The translations under genes and the position numbers were made by a program. A stretch of DNA of 64,000 bases, from the NCBI GenBank assembly GCA_019155185.1, contig CM032804.1, positions 8,342,492 through 8,406,491 of the forward strand, written 5' to 3'. This document shows, in pieces, positions 13,236 through 23,315 of this stretch. Each line of letters begins with the position of its first letter. The stretch's first letter is position 1. The notes under the pieces were generated by a model. That model searched no databases. It was not told the origin of the DNA and saw only the letters and a program-made list of their open reading frames with translations. This stretch comes from Beaufortia kweichowensis. Lineage: Eukaryota > Chordata > Actinopteri > Cypriniformes > Gastromyzontidae.

Positions 13236-15119
13236 ATGATGGGTTTGTGGTTACTTGGATTTGGTTTGGTGGTGGTTCATGTAGTTGGCATGGCTGAAGC
13301 ACAATGGAGAGGAAGATCAACTCCTAATCGGAGCCCGACTGCATTTAATCCTTTGTCACGAATGCAAGTTCCTCAGCAGACTGAATCCAAGGTGCCCCAA
13401 CGATATGGGGCTAGTAACCCTAAGCTTTCACCACAGAGATTCCCTTCTCAGATTCCTATGCAGGTACCTGGCATGACTGGTGGCAAGTCTGTTCAAGATC
13501 CTCTGGGTGTCCAGTCCAAACAGTTTTTGCAGGGTCCAATGGAGAAACTGACTTGGACCTTTCCAACACTACCAGAAGAGCCTGTACAGCCAGCGATTCC
13601 TTTTGAGTTACGACACCCTATTTCTCCCAGTAGTGTGGCAGCTCAATGTGGTGAGAATTCTGTGTATGTGGAAGTGATGGAGGACTTCTTTGGGACTGGA
13701 AAGCTGCTATCGGCCTCTGGTTTTTCATTGGGAGGCTGTACTGCAACAGGGGAGGACCCGACCGCTCGAGTGCTTATCTTTGAATCAGCACTGCATGGAT
13801 GTGGTAGCGTACCAACGGTGAGAAGGTTTATCCTTCTAAATGCTACTTCAGTATCTAAATGATACTTCAGGTTTTAAATAATTCTTGTGATTAATTGTTT
13901 TTGTTCTACTTCAGGTTACTGAAGATGAGGTCGTTTATACATTCTCTCTCGTCTACACTCCCCAAGAGATTTCATATGGTGTTCCTATTGTTAGAAGTAG
14001 TGGTGCAGTGATTGGTATTGAGTGTCACTATCCAAGGTGCGGTTCAAGATTGCTAGATGTAGTAATACCCTTATGTATTATCAGTTTGTGACAACTACCC
14101 TCTTCTACTGGTTGCAGAATGCATAATGTGAGCAGCAATGTCTTAAAGCCCACTTGGATACCATATGCTGCTACTAGGGTAGCAGAGGAGCGTTTGGTCT
14201 TCTCCCTCAAGCTCATGACTGGTTGGTATACTACAACTTTCACTAGTGTATATGAACTTTGACTAACGCTTGTTTCTACAGATGACTGGCAATTTGAGAG
14301 GCCATCTAACCAGTACTTCATGGGTGACTTCATTAATGTTGAAGCTTCTGTAAGGTCATACAACCATGTGCCTGTGCGTGTGTTTTTGGATAGCTGTATG
14401 GCCACTGCTGCCCCTGATGTGACTACAGTCCCCAGATACTCCTTTATTGAGAACAATGGGTGAGAAGCTGTCCTTTACACTTATGCCCTAGGAAAAAAAA
14501 TTTACTGGGTGTACTTTAACGATGTTCTCTTTCCAGTTGCCTGGTTGACGCAAAGCTTACTGGCTCTGGCTCTCGCTTCCTGCCCCGAACTCAAAATGAC
14601 AAGCTGCAGTTTCAGCTTGAGGCTTTTAGGTTTCAGCATGTAAACAGTGGTCTGGTATGTACTGACTCTGCTGTTGTCTATTGTACAGTGACCTGCTTTG
14701 TATTCAGTAATGACAAATGTTGGCTTTTGCAGGTCTATATCACATGCGTTTTGAAAGTGGCTCCTGTATCCACTCCAATTCTTCTTGAGCAGAAGGCTTG
14801 CTCATTCTCCCCTAATGGGTATGACACTAAAATGACCATCCCTGGTAAGGGGAAACTGTAACTGAGGATGTTTTGCTTGTGTGGCAGGTGGTTGTCTGCT
14901 GATGACTCTAGTGACCAAGTGTGTAGCTGCTGTGACTCAACCTGTAGCATCAGGAGTGGACGTGATCAGGTTGTTAAAGGTATGGCTTAACCGTACACTT
15001 AATTCTGATCTTGGTCCTGTAATCTTCTAACTGCTTGTCTTGTCTCCATAGCTCTACAGTGGGAGCGTGCAACTGTTGGGCCTGTCAGTGTAAAGGAATT
15101 TGGCTTTGGTGTATTGTAA
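13236..15119 (+). CDS. ZP3-like egg envelope glycoprotein, copy 1
   Basis: Secreted zona pellucida (chorion) structural glycoprotein of the ZP3 type. Exons: 13236-13817, 13915-14036, 14118-14221, 14282-14459, 14537-14654, 14733-14818, 14888-14979, 15052-15119; 1350 bases, 449 residues. The start MMGLW (or the next ATG, 13239) opens a signal peptide ending near AEA/QW; the ATG at 13209 would lie upstream of the TATA-predicted cap site. A Pro/Gln-rich N-terminal part is followed by the conserved DPLGVQSKQ and KLTWTFP, then a ZP domain from about residue 136 (VAAQCGENSVYVEV) to the cysteine cluster CSCCDSTC. One sequon, HNVSSN, is present. There is no C-terminal transmembrane helix or furin site, as usual for carp-type ZP3 made in the ovary. 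Same family as the next two ZP genes; the exact zp3 paralogue name is not assigned. Confidence 0.92.
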
Positions 15120-15144
15120 TTTGACATTGCTTTGTAATCCTCTG

Positions 15145-15150
15145 AATAAA
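15145..15150 (+). other. Polyadenylation signal of ZP3-like copy 1
   Basis: AATAAA only 26 bases after the stop codon. A very short 3' untranslated region is typical of fish ZP genes and recurs in the other two copies. Confidence 0.7.
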
Positions 15151-16104
15151 TGGTCTTAAGTGATTTACGCTTTTCTTTGACAAGCTACCTTTCAACCAGT
15201 TTATTTCCTACCATTTAACTAGCTTTTTTAGTGGGTTTAACTAGTTACTGGTCACTTTTCCACAGGTAAAATGCTTCACTATTTGCTTTACTACTTCATA
15301 GTTCTTCTCTAATCATGAACTACTGACTAAAGCTTAAAGACATATTTGCTTAAGTTGACTTGAATTCAAAGTTAAGCTGTGTACACTTAAAGACTTACAC
15401 AAAGTTGTAGTTTCAATAGTGCAATGACTATTGTCAGGCTAAAACTGTGCTTTAATGGAAAGGTTCCCTTTGACTTAATGAGTCATAAGTTTCTTGCAAC
15501 AAGACTACATTTCTTTGTGCACTATTGTCTAGTATGGTTTTTAAATCCCCTTCCTGGTGCTCTACACATTGCACTTCTCAGTTTACATGCCTCTGCTTAA
15601 ATCAGTTTATTTGGTATGGGCTTCATGAACTAAAGACTTGCAAAATCTCCAGGATTGAGGCTAACCACTAGTAAACCAGTGTTGAGGGACACATTTTCTT
15701 GGAGTCTGCTGATTGGTTTGATTTGAAACCCACCTGATGAGTCCACAGGTAGTTTTTCAATTGCAGTCAATTTATACATGTGGCTCTTATACATTACAGC
15801 CAGTATAACCTATAGCCTCAAACTGCAAGCCTAGGGCCCATTAAGTCACATGGGCAATTTCGGCATAATGGACATGACCTTTTCAGTCTCAAATTCCTAC
15901 AGACTGCATTTCATTACAAATATTGAACCATCTGTATTTTATTTAAGCTCAAGTTAAAAGAAATATATATGCATTATGGATGTGACAAACCTGAGGCAAT
16001 GATTTTTGTAAATTAAAACAAACCAGAGGCAATGATATTCAAATAAAGAGACAATTCTGAGAACTTGTGCATACTTAAACACTGTTTTCACAGGAAAAGA
16101 CTAC
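15151..16104. other. Intergenic stretch, no gene seen
   Basis: AT-rich spacer between the first ZP gene and the hAT-like element. I see no exon with homology, no RNA gene and no strong repeat. Confidence 0.5.
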
Positions 16105-16112
16105 GTCGTCAT

Positions 16113-17361
16113 CAGTGTTGGGTAAATTACTTTACTAATTACACCATCACTGTTGTATTTAAAATACTTTACTAATTACTGCCTGAAAAGTAATTTATCT
16201 TACTGTATAGACAATAATGACATGCATTGTCAATGGAGTCAAACATGGATGTTTAAAGCCAACATCTTAGCTTTATTAAAACACTCTAATACTTATTTTA
16301 GTCAAAAATGTATCCTGTGACAGAATTCCACAAAAAAGTTACTTTGCAAAATGACAAGCTGTACACATTACATTTTTCAAAACTAAGAGCACCATATTTA
16401 TGCTGTCATATGTTCTTCAACAAAATAAACTAATTTCTACAGAATTCTTTTGCAACACATTTGAATAACAAAAAATAAAATTACAATCCGAAAGTCTATG
16501 ATGAATGGATTTGCTCGATTTCATTGGCGATTACATCATACGTGTCTCCCTCTAACTCTTTTACAAGCTAATGCTGCATGTCCACATACAAAAGTGGATG
16601 GATCAATCCAATGTGCTGTCATTCCGAGAAAACTTGCTATCGCTCATCCAAATGTCAGCAGTCGTGGAAATATATTCCAAACTCTCTAATGTCTTAAGCT
16701 CAATTTCCATATCGGTGTAACACTTATCGAAGTAAGACGAAAATGTTTTTCGATCAGGCGAGGCTTACTTTTTACCACACACAGGTATTTTGTTTAATAT
16801 GCACCTAAAAGACGGCGATTCTACCGTACGCAGCGGTAGCATCTCTTCCACTATGTAGCTTGCAATCATTTTTTTTTAGCTCACCTTCGGACACTTTCTG
16901 CACTGCCGATGTAAAAACAAACTTTGCCTTTGCAGTGTTATCTGTCGATGAACATGGATTACTCAGAAGTGTTTGTCGATGTTGCCTTGTCAAGTGCTTC
17001 AGTAGATTACTTGTGGTATTGACAGCGGCTGATAGTTTTTCCTCAGGACATGGCTTACAGCCGACATCTACTTCAGCGACTACCAGCCAACTGTCGAGAA
17101 CTCGCGTGCAAATGCAATACAGCTGATGATTTTAAAGAGGCAGCTTTCACTTTTACCTTTAGACTATAAATTTAGATTTTAAATTCAATATTGACTTATA
17201 CAAAACTGTTGAAATTATTTACAATGCGTAACGCAAGCACATTATAAGTAACTAATTAAATTACCTAAAAATGAAGAGTAATCCCTTACTTTACTTTTTC
17301 AGTGGATAAGTAATTTAATTACAGTAATGCATTACTTGGTAATGCGTTACACCCAACACTG
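16113..17361. mobile_element. Non-autonomous hAT-like DNA transposon
   Basis: The ends are inverted: the left starts CAGTGTTGGGTAA and the right ends TTACACCCAACACTG. Sub-terminal AT-rich motifs built on AATTAC/GTAATT are also mirrored. Candidate 8-base target duplications flank it: GTCGTCAT at 16105-16112 and GTCATCAT at 17362-17369, 7 of 8 matching; 8-base duplications are characteristic of hAT elements. The 1.25 kb interior has no convincing transposase frame. It lies between ZP copies 1 and 2. Confidence 0.75.
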
Positions 17362-17488
17362 GTCATCATCTATGCTGATACTACTTGGTCAGAATGAGCC
17401 TAAAATGCAAGATGTTAACCTCTAACACACCCTTTTCAAAAACAATATTCCAAAGAAACAGTCAACCAGGTAAGGCTTAAGAACAAAT

Positions 17489-17494
17489 TTTATT
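17489..17494 (-). other. Polyadenylation signal of ZP3-like copy 2
   Basis: AATAAA on the minus strand, about 12 bases after the stop codon of the second ZP gene, again a very short 3' untranslated region. Confidence 0.65.
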
Positions 17495-17505
17495 TTTCCC
17501 TTCAG

Positions 17506-19346
17506 TTACATTTGGCCAAAGCCATATTCCTTGACGCTAATAGGACCAACAACTGCACTCTCCCACCGTAGAGCTGTGGATGAGATGGAGTTAGAATAGT
17601 ACAGAGCATAGGACTGAAGTTTGTAAACTTTTTACACAAACCTTGAAGGGCTTGATCACTTCCGATCCTCATTCCACAGTTTGAGTCACAGCAGGCACAA
17701 ACCTCGTCAGATTCATCAACGGACATCCACCTGTCAGACAGGAAACATTTAATTTGTTGCATATATTGCAAAACGTGTGCAATGTAATTGAAAGGCAACC
17801 TACCCATTAGCAGAGAAAGAACAAGCTTTTTGTTCAGCATTAGTTGGGGTGGATGCTGCAGCTACCTTCATAGCACAAGTGATGTAGACCTACAAAGAGA
17901 TTTTGGTTTGAACTCCTCTTACATAACATGTCATTGAAACTGCAGTGTCCGTTCATACATACCAACCCACTGTTCTCTTGCTGGAACCTGAAAGCCTCTA
18001 GCTGAAACTGCAGCTTGTCACCTTGAGTTCGGGGCAAGAAGCGAGAGCTGGAGCCAGTAATCTTGGCATCAACCATGCACCTGGGGAAGAAACAGTTCAA
18101 CTTGCTCACATCCTGCCATATTCCTGTAAGGACATTACATGAAGGACTCCTTACCCATTATTCTTAATAAAGGAGTATCTGGGAACAGTGTTGATGTCAG
18201 GGACTGCAGTAGCCACACAGTTATCCACAAACAAACGGAAAGGAACATGATTGTAGGACCACACAGAGGCTTCAATATTCATGAAGTCACCCAAGTAGTA
18301 TTGGTTAGAAGGTCTCTTAAATCTCCAGTCATCTGTGAGGAAGAAACATTAGATAAGGTTCGCAGGAATTAGCATGCTAAGAATAAATTAACATCATACT
18401 AACCAGTCATAAGCATGAGGGAGAAGATCAAAAGTTCTTCTGCAAACATAGTAGCGGCATACGGTACCCAAGTGGGCATTAAGGCATTGCTGCTCACATC
18501 ATGGATTCTGTAGATGGAGGCACATTTTATTGTACATATGATAGATTAGCACATGCAGCAAATCTGAACAAATTCAACCCTCACCTTGGATAATGACACT
18601 CAATACCAACCACTGCACCACTACTCCTAATAATTGGACTACCACTCAAAGCATCTTGTGGAGTGTAAAGAAGGGTGAATGTATAGACAAGTTCATTGTC
18701 AGTTAGCTAAACAGGAGGATAAACAAAAGTGAACAGGAACGGTTTAGGAGACCTACAAAGACAAGAAATCCCTACATTGCAACAGACTTACTGTTGGCAT
18801 GCTACCACAGTCATGCAATTCTGCTTCAAAGACAAGAACTTGAGCAGCACTATCCTCTCCTACTGGTGCACAGCCTCCCAGACTAAAACCAGAGGCCAGT
18901 AGTGGTTGCCCAGTTCCAAAGAGATCCTCCATTACTTCCACATACACCGAATTCTCTCTACATTGAGCTGCCACGCTGTTAACAGGGGTGGGGTGCCACA
19001 ACTCAAAGGGAATCTCTGGTTGTTCAGGTTCTCCTGGTAATCTTGGAAAGCTCCATGTCAGTTTTGCTACTGGACCCTGTAAAAGCTGTTTGGATTGAAC
19101 ACCCAGAGGATCTTGAACAGTCATCTGAGAAGGAAACCTCAATGGTGTAAGCAAAGGGTTGTTGGACTCGTATGGTTGGAGAACCTGAGGCATTCTAGAT
19201 TCACCCTGTTGAGAAACTTGTCCTAGTGCTTGAGGACTAACCATAACAGAGTTCTCATTATGTGTTGATCTTCCTTGCCATTGTGCTTCAGACAAATAAA
19301 CTAAACCCATGAACACCAAGCCAACTTCCACTTGCCACAACCCCAT
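17506..19346 (-). CDS. ZP3-like egg envelope glycoprotein, copy 2
   Basis: Secreted chorion glycoprotein, ZP3 type. Exons in gene order: 19346-18792, 18706-18585, 18507-18404, 18332-18155, 18080-17963, 17889-17804, 17730-17642, 17573-17506; 1320 bases, 439 residues. The start MGLWQVEVGLVFMG gives a signal peptide ending near LSEA/QW; an in-frame ATG 84 bases upstream lies before the TATA-like box and is rejected. The ZP domain begins near VAAQCRENSVYVEV. The sequon present in the other two copies (HNVSS) is HDVSS here, so that N-glycosylation site is lost. The protein ends EYGFGQM with no membrane anchor. It is head-to-head with copy 3; introns 4 and 5 are nearly identical to those of copy 3, while exon 1 is clearly more divergent. 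Confidence 0.92.
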
Positions 19347-19391
19347 TATCAGAGAATTTGAAAACTTTAGTGTTGAGTCGCCACGTTCCTT

Positions 19392-19469
19392 TTTGTATAG
19401 AGAATAGCTCCTCCTCTGTAGCGTAACCATAACGTTTCCCTGGACTTGTTAACCTACTTGTCACAGGTG
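19392..19469 (-). promoter_or_regulatory. Promoter of ZP3-like copy 2
   Basis: On the minus strand CACCTGTGAC lies at 19469-19460 and the TATA-like TATACAAA at 19399-19392, with GAGGAGCTATTCTC between. The layout matches the other ZP genes, with the E-box to TATA spacing shortened to about 70 bases. Confidence 0.6.
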
Positions 19470-19840
19470 GAAATCTTTATCCCTTAATAAACTTAATGAA
19501 AACATGGGACTGTGTTGTGCTTTTAAGTGATATTTATAAATTACTTTACATAACAAGAACACAAACATGCATCAAGAATCAACACAATCAATTTTATTTA
19601 ATTAACATATAAATTAAAATATTGTTATGGGGCTCACATTAAATATTCAGGGAAAATATATTTACAAAATGAAACCACTGCAGAAGTGTTATTTACAGTG
19701 TACTTTGAGTTGTGTGACACAATGACGATGCCATTGTAAAGCCAGGATAAATATTTAGAAGACTGCTGAGCTGCGTAATACATTGCATTGATGTACACAA
19801 AACACACATACACCTTTTCTGGTGCACAGTTAATGATTTT

Positions 19841-19936
19841 CACCTGTGACATGGCTGTGAGTGATTAAACAAATTAGCAATGCGTTATGCTTGTCACTAA
19901 AGAGGCAGAGCCATACTCATCTACCGACTATACAAA
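19841..19936 (+). promoter_or_regulatory. Promoter of ZP3-like copy 3
   Basis: CACCTGTGAC at 19841-19850 and TATACAAA at 19929-19936, spacing 88 bases as in copy 1 (91). Between them TATGCTTGTCACTAAAG and GGCAGAGCCATACTCAT closely match the promoter of copy 1. About 370 bases separate this E-box from the divergent E-box of copy 2. Confidence 0.65.
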
Positions 19937-19989
19937 AAGGACCTGTGGAAACCACTCACATTAAGATTAGGCATTTCAAAGTTTTTACA

Positions 19990-21837
19990 ATGGGGTTGAA
20001 GCAAGCTGGAGTCTGTGCGGTTGTTCTGCTTTTAGCTTGCCTGTCTGATGCACAATGGCGAGGAAGATCAGCACAATGGCGAGGAAGATCAGCACAAACT
20101 CCGAACCCAAACATGTTTAGGCCTCAATCACTAGTGCAAGTTCCTCAGCAGAGTGTCTCCAGGACGCCTATGTTTGCACCACAGAGGTTTTCCTCTCAGT
20201 CTTCTGTCATGACTGGTGGCAGGCCTGTTCAAGATCCTCTGGGTGTTCAGTCCAAACAGCTTTTGCAGGGTCCAGTAGCAAAACTGACATGGACCTTTCC
20301 AACACTACCAGAAGAGCCTGTACAGCCAGAGATTCCTTTTGAGTTGCGGCACCCTATTTCTCCAAATAGTGTGGCAGCTCAGTGTGGTGAGAATTTGGTG
20401 TATGTGGAAGTGATGAAAGACTTTTTTGGGACTGGGCAACTGCTGATGGCCTCTGGTTTTTCATTGGGAGGCTGTACTGCAACAGGGGAGGACCCGACCG
20501 CTCGAGTGCTTATCTTTGAATCAGAACTACATGGATGTGGCAGCATGTTAACTGTGAGGATCCTAACAATTGCTCCTTTGTGTATTTTCTGAGGAGTTTC
20601 TGAATGTAACCTTCTCGCTCTTTGTTTTAGGTGACTGAAGATGAGCTTGTTTATACTTTTTCCCTTGTCTACACTGCCCAGGAAGCTAGTCCTATTGGTA
20701 GTCCTATTGTTAGGAGTAGTGGTGCAGTGGTTGGTATTGAGTGTCATTATGCAAGGTAAGTGCTTATTTTCTTCTGGTGTGTTGGCTGGACTAATGGCTC
20801 ATGCACCGTTAAAGGTATGGCTTTGGTTATGCTTACTGCCTTTCTTTTCTACAGACTGCATAATGTGAGCAGCAATACCTTAATGCCCACTTGGGTACCA
20901 TATGCTGCTACTAAGATTGCAGAGGAACGTTTGATTTTCTCCCTCAGGCTCATGACCGGTTGGTATAATGCAACTTTCACCCGTGTCATGTGTGAACCTT
21001 GGTTAGGATGGGTTTTTTCCCCTACAGATGATTGGAGATTTGAGAGGCCATCTAACCAGTACTTCTTGGGTGACTTCATAAATATTGAAGCCTCTGTGTG
21101 GTCCTACAATCATGTTCCTTTCCGTTTGTTTGTGGATAACTGTGTGGCTACTGCAGTCCCTGACATCAACAGTGTCCCCAGATACTCCTTTATTGAGAAT
21201 AATGGGTAAGAAGTCCTTCATGTAATGTCCATACAGGAATATGGCAGGTTGTGGCAGGGTTTGTTCTTCCCCAGGTGCATGGTTGATGCAAAGATTACTG
21301 GCTCCAGCTCTCGCTTCTTGCCCCGAACTCGAGGTGACAAGCTACAGTTTCAGCTAGAGGCTTTCAGGTTCCAGCAAGAGAACAGTGGGCTGGTATGTAT
21401 GAATGTATGGACATTGCAGTTTTAATGACATGTGATTTAAGGGAATTTAAACACAATTTCTTTGTAGGTCTACGTCAATTGTGTTTTAAAGGTAGCTGCA
21501 GCATCCACCCCAACTAGTGCTGAGCAAAAAGCTTGTTCTTTTTCGGCTAATGGGTAAGTTGTTGTTTTATTAAAGTGCATGGGAATGTGTGACAATCGGT
21601 CTCGTTTCTTTGACAGCTGGATGTCTGCTGATGAATCGGACCAGGTTTGTGGCTGTTGTGACTCAAACTGTGGCATGAGGATTGGAAGTGATGACGCATT
21701 TAAAGGTTTGTGACTTAATTTTATTAATGGTCCTGTGCTCCATACCATTTCTAACGGTCTCATTCACAGCTCTACGGTGGGAGAGAACATCTGTTGGTCC
21801 TATCAGAGTAAAGGAGTATGGATTTGGCCCAATGTAA
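19990..21837 (+). CDS. ZP3-like egg envelope glycoprotein, copy 3
   Basis: Secreted chorion glycoprotein, ZP3 type. Exons: 19990-20553, 20631-20755, 20855-20958, 21028-21205, 21275-21392, 21468-21553, 21617-21705, 21770-21837; 1332 bases, 443 residues. The start MGLKQAGVCAVVLLLACLSDA is a signal peptide; earlier in-frame ATGs precede the TATA-like box. Just after the cleavage site a perfect tandem duplication doubles AQWRGRS. The ZP domain begins near VAAQCGENLVYVEV and ends after CGCCDSNC; the protein ends EYGFGPM with no membrane anchor. One sequon, HNVSSN. Exons 1-2 and intron 3 are closest to copy 1, while exon 4 to the end and introns 4-5 are closest to copy 2, so the gene looks mosaic. 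Confidence 0.92.
20050..20091 (+). repeat. Perfect 21-base tandem duplication in ZP3-like copy 3
   Basis: Two identical 21-base units, 20050-20070 and 20071-20091, encode AQWRGRS twice at the predicted mature N-terminus. The other two copies have this heptad once. Perfect identity suggests a recent slippage event. Confidence 0.9.
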
Positions 21838-21856
21838 CTTTGCTTATGCAATACTT

Positions 21857-21862
21857 AATAAA
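21857..21862 (+). other. Polyadenylation signal of ZP3-like copy 3
   Basis: AATAAA 20 bases after the stop codon. Confidence 0.65.
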
Positions 21863-23010
21863 ACCCTCTTAATCATGCTATGAATGACTGGTTTTGTGCA
21901 TTACTTCTATATGCCCTGTTTCACTACACTTTGCTAAGTGACTTAAAGAAGGTAATCTTTATAAACTGTCAAACAAAAGAAAACCAGTCAAACTTGCAAT
22001 GCTGGTATTTTCCACCAGATGGTGGATGTTTAGCTGATGCTATTATTACGTCCTTGTGCTACAAAGGTTTTCAATACCTTTTTTGAAAGGTGACTCCAGA
22101 ACATCTGTTTTCAATGAGACAAATCACCACTAACGGTCACCAGCTAATGAAGCATGCCTAGGCCATTTCTTTTCCTGTTTTTGTCATTTCTACTCCAAAG
22201 CAAAATTAAGCTCCTTTGCCTCTTCTAATTCAAGGTAACCGTTAAGTAACACTTATGGCAACTCAATCTGTTTTTAATGTGTAGTATTCAATGTCAGTAT
22301 AGACTGTAGAAATGAGTGACGGGTAATTCTGAATCCAAGTCGTTCTGTCCAGCCTGTCTCATTGGCTCTAAAGCTTTTAAGATATTGGTAGATCACATTA
22401 AATGCCTTGTTTGTGGGCTGAAAAATTAATGGGGTGCTACTTTAGTTTAGTCTTTCTGGAATTTGCTACATGCATGGGCAGGACTGCTGGAGAAATGATG
22501 GATTTGCTTGTGTAAACCACAGTTGTGGAATGGATAGAGATACTGCTGCAGAGATGTGAAAAGCTGAATCTTTGGTAGTCTCTTACTAGTGGTTGGTATC
22601 CTCAAGAAGCACTTTTCTATATAATTAAAGGTCCTAGTGTGACCACATTGTGCTTCATTTCTAAGACTACAAGACGTCTTAAGCCAACAAATGGCTGTGT
22701 AGGTAAAATCTCGAAATTAGTCTTACTCGCGTATCATTTCTCAATTCACTGATCCTGTTCGAGCTTTTGTTTACTGTTAAAATATGATAACCAAACGTAA
22801 ATGTTAGAGTATTTCTTAGCCAACTACGAGAGAAATCCATTTGTATGTCGGTCATTTGTGATTAGGTTACACACGAAATACGCTTACCTACCCCTTTCCT
22901 CATAATTTAGTCAGTAAGACCTGAATTAAGTAAAGGGAGGAGTAAGCTGAAGGCAATATAGACAATGCAATATATCTATTTCTTGCAAAAGTATCCTCAA
23001 AAAAATAAAT
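21863..23010. other. Intergenic stretch between the ZP cluster and limd2
   Basis: AT-rich spacer without a recognisable exon, RNA gene or clear repeat. Confidence 0.45.
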
Positions 23011-23019
23011 ACGCTACTG

Positions 23020-23315
23020 AAATTCTGAGGTGGGAGGAGAGCGCGAAGACGCTGCGCGAGCGGCAACCAATCGCGTGCGACATCCTGCTGAATAAAAAAA
23101 AGACGTAATGAAGGAAGAAAAACGTCCGTTGAAAAGAGTGAGGTGGGGGAAACACGTCAAGCTCTTCAGTCGGCTCGGATGATCGCAGCTCATGCTGATA
23201 CGCTTTTTAACTGAACTGTAGTTCATCATTCAGAGGAGCGGCATAGTGAGCGGACGAGACCGGGCCGTGGATCTCTCATCCTCGTTCTCTTCAGCAGGCT
23301 GATAAGGAGACACAG
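23020..23315 (+). promoter_or_regulatory. Probable limd2 promoter and 5' untranslated exon
   Basis: A CpG-enriched stretch (GCGCGAAGACGCTGCGCGAG near 23041, CGGACGAGACCGGGCCGTGG near 23250) precedes the proposed start codon and donor at 23318/23319. The transcription start point is not determined. Confidence 0.45.

Noticed and set aside
16860..17126. Possible transposase remnant inside the hAT-like element
   Set aside because: No hAT dimerisation or catalytic motif could be seen in any frame, so the element is treated as non-autonomous.
19347..19430. N-terminal extension of ZP3-like copy 2 from an upstream ATG
   Set aside because: It starts upstream of the TATA-like box and would push the signal peptide inside the protein.
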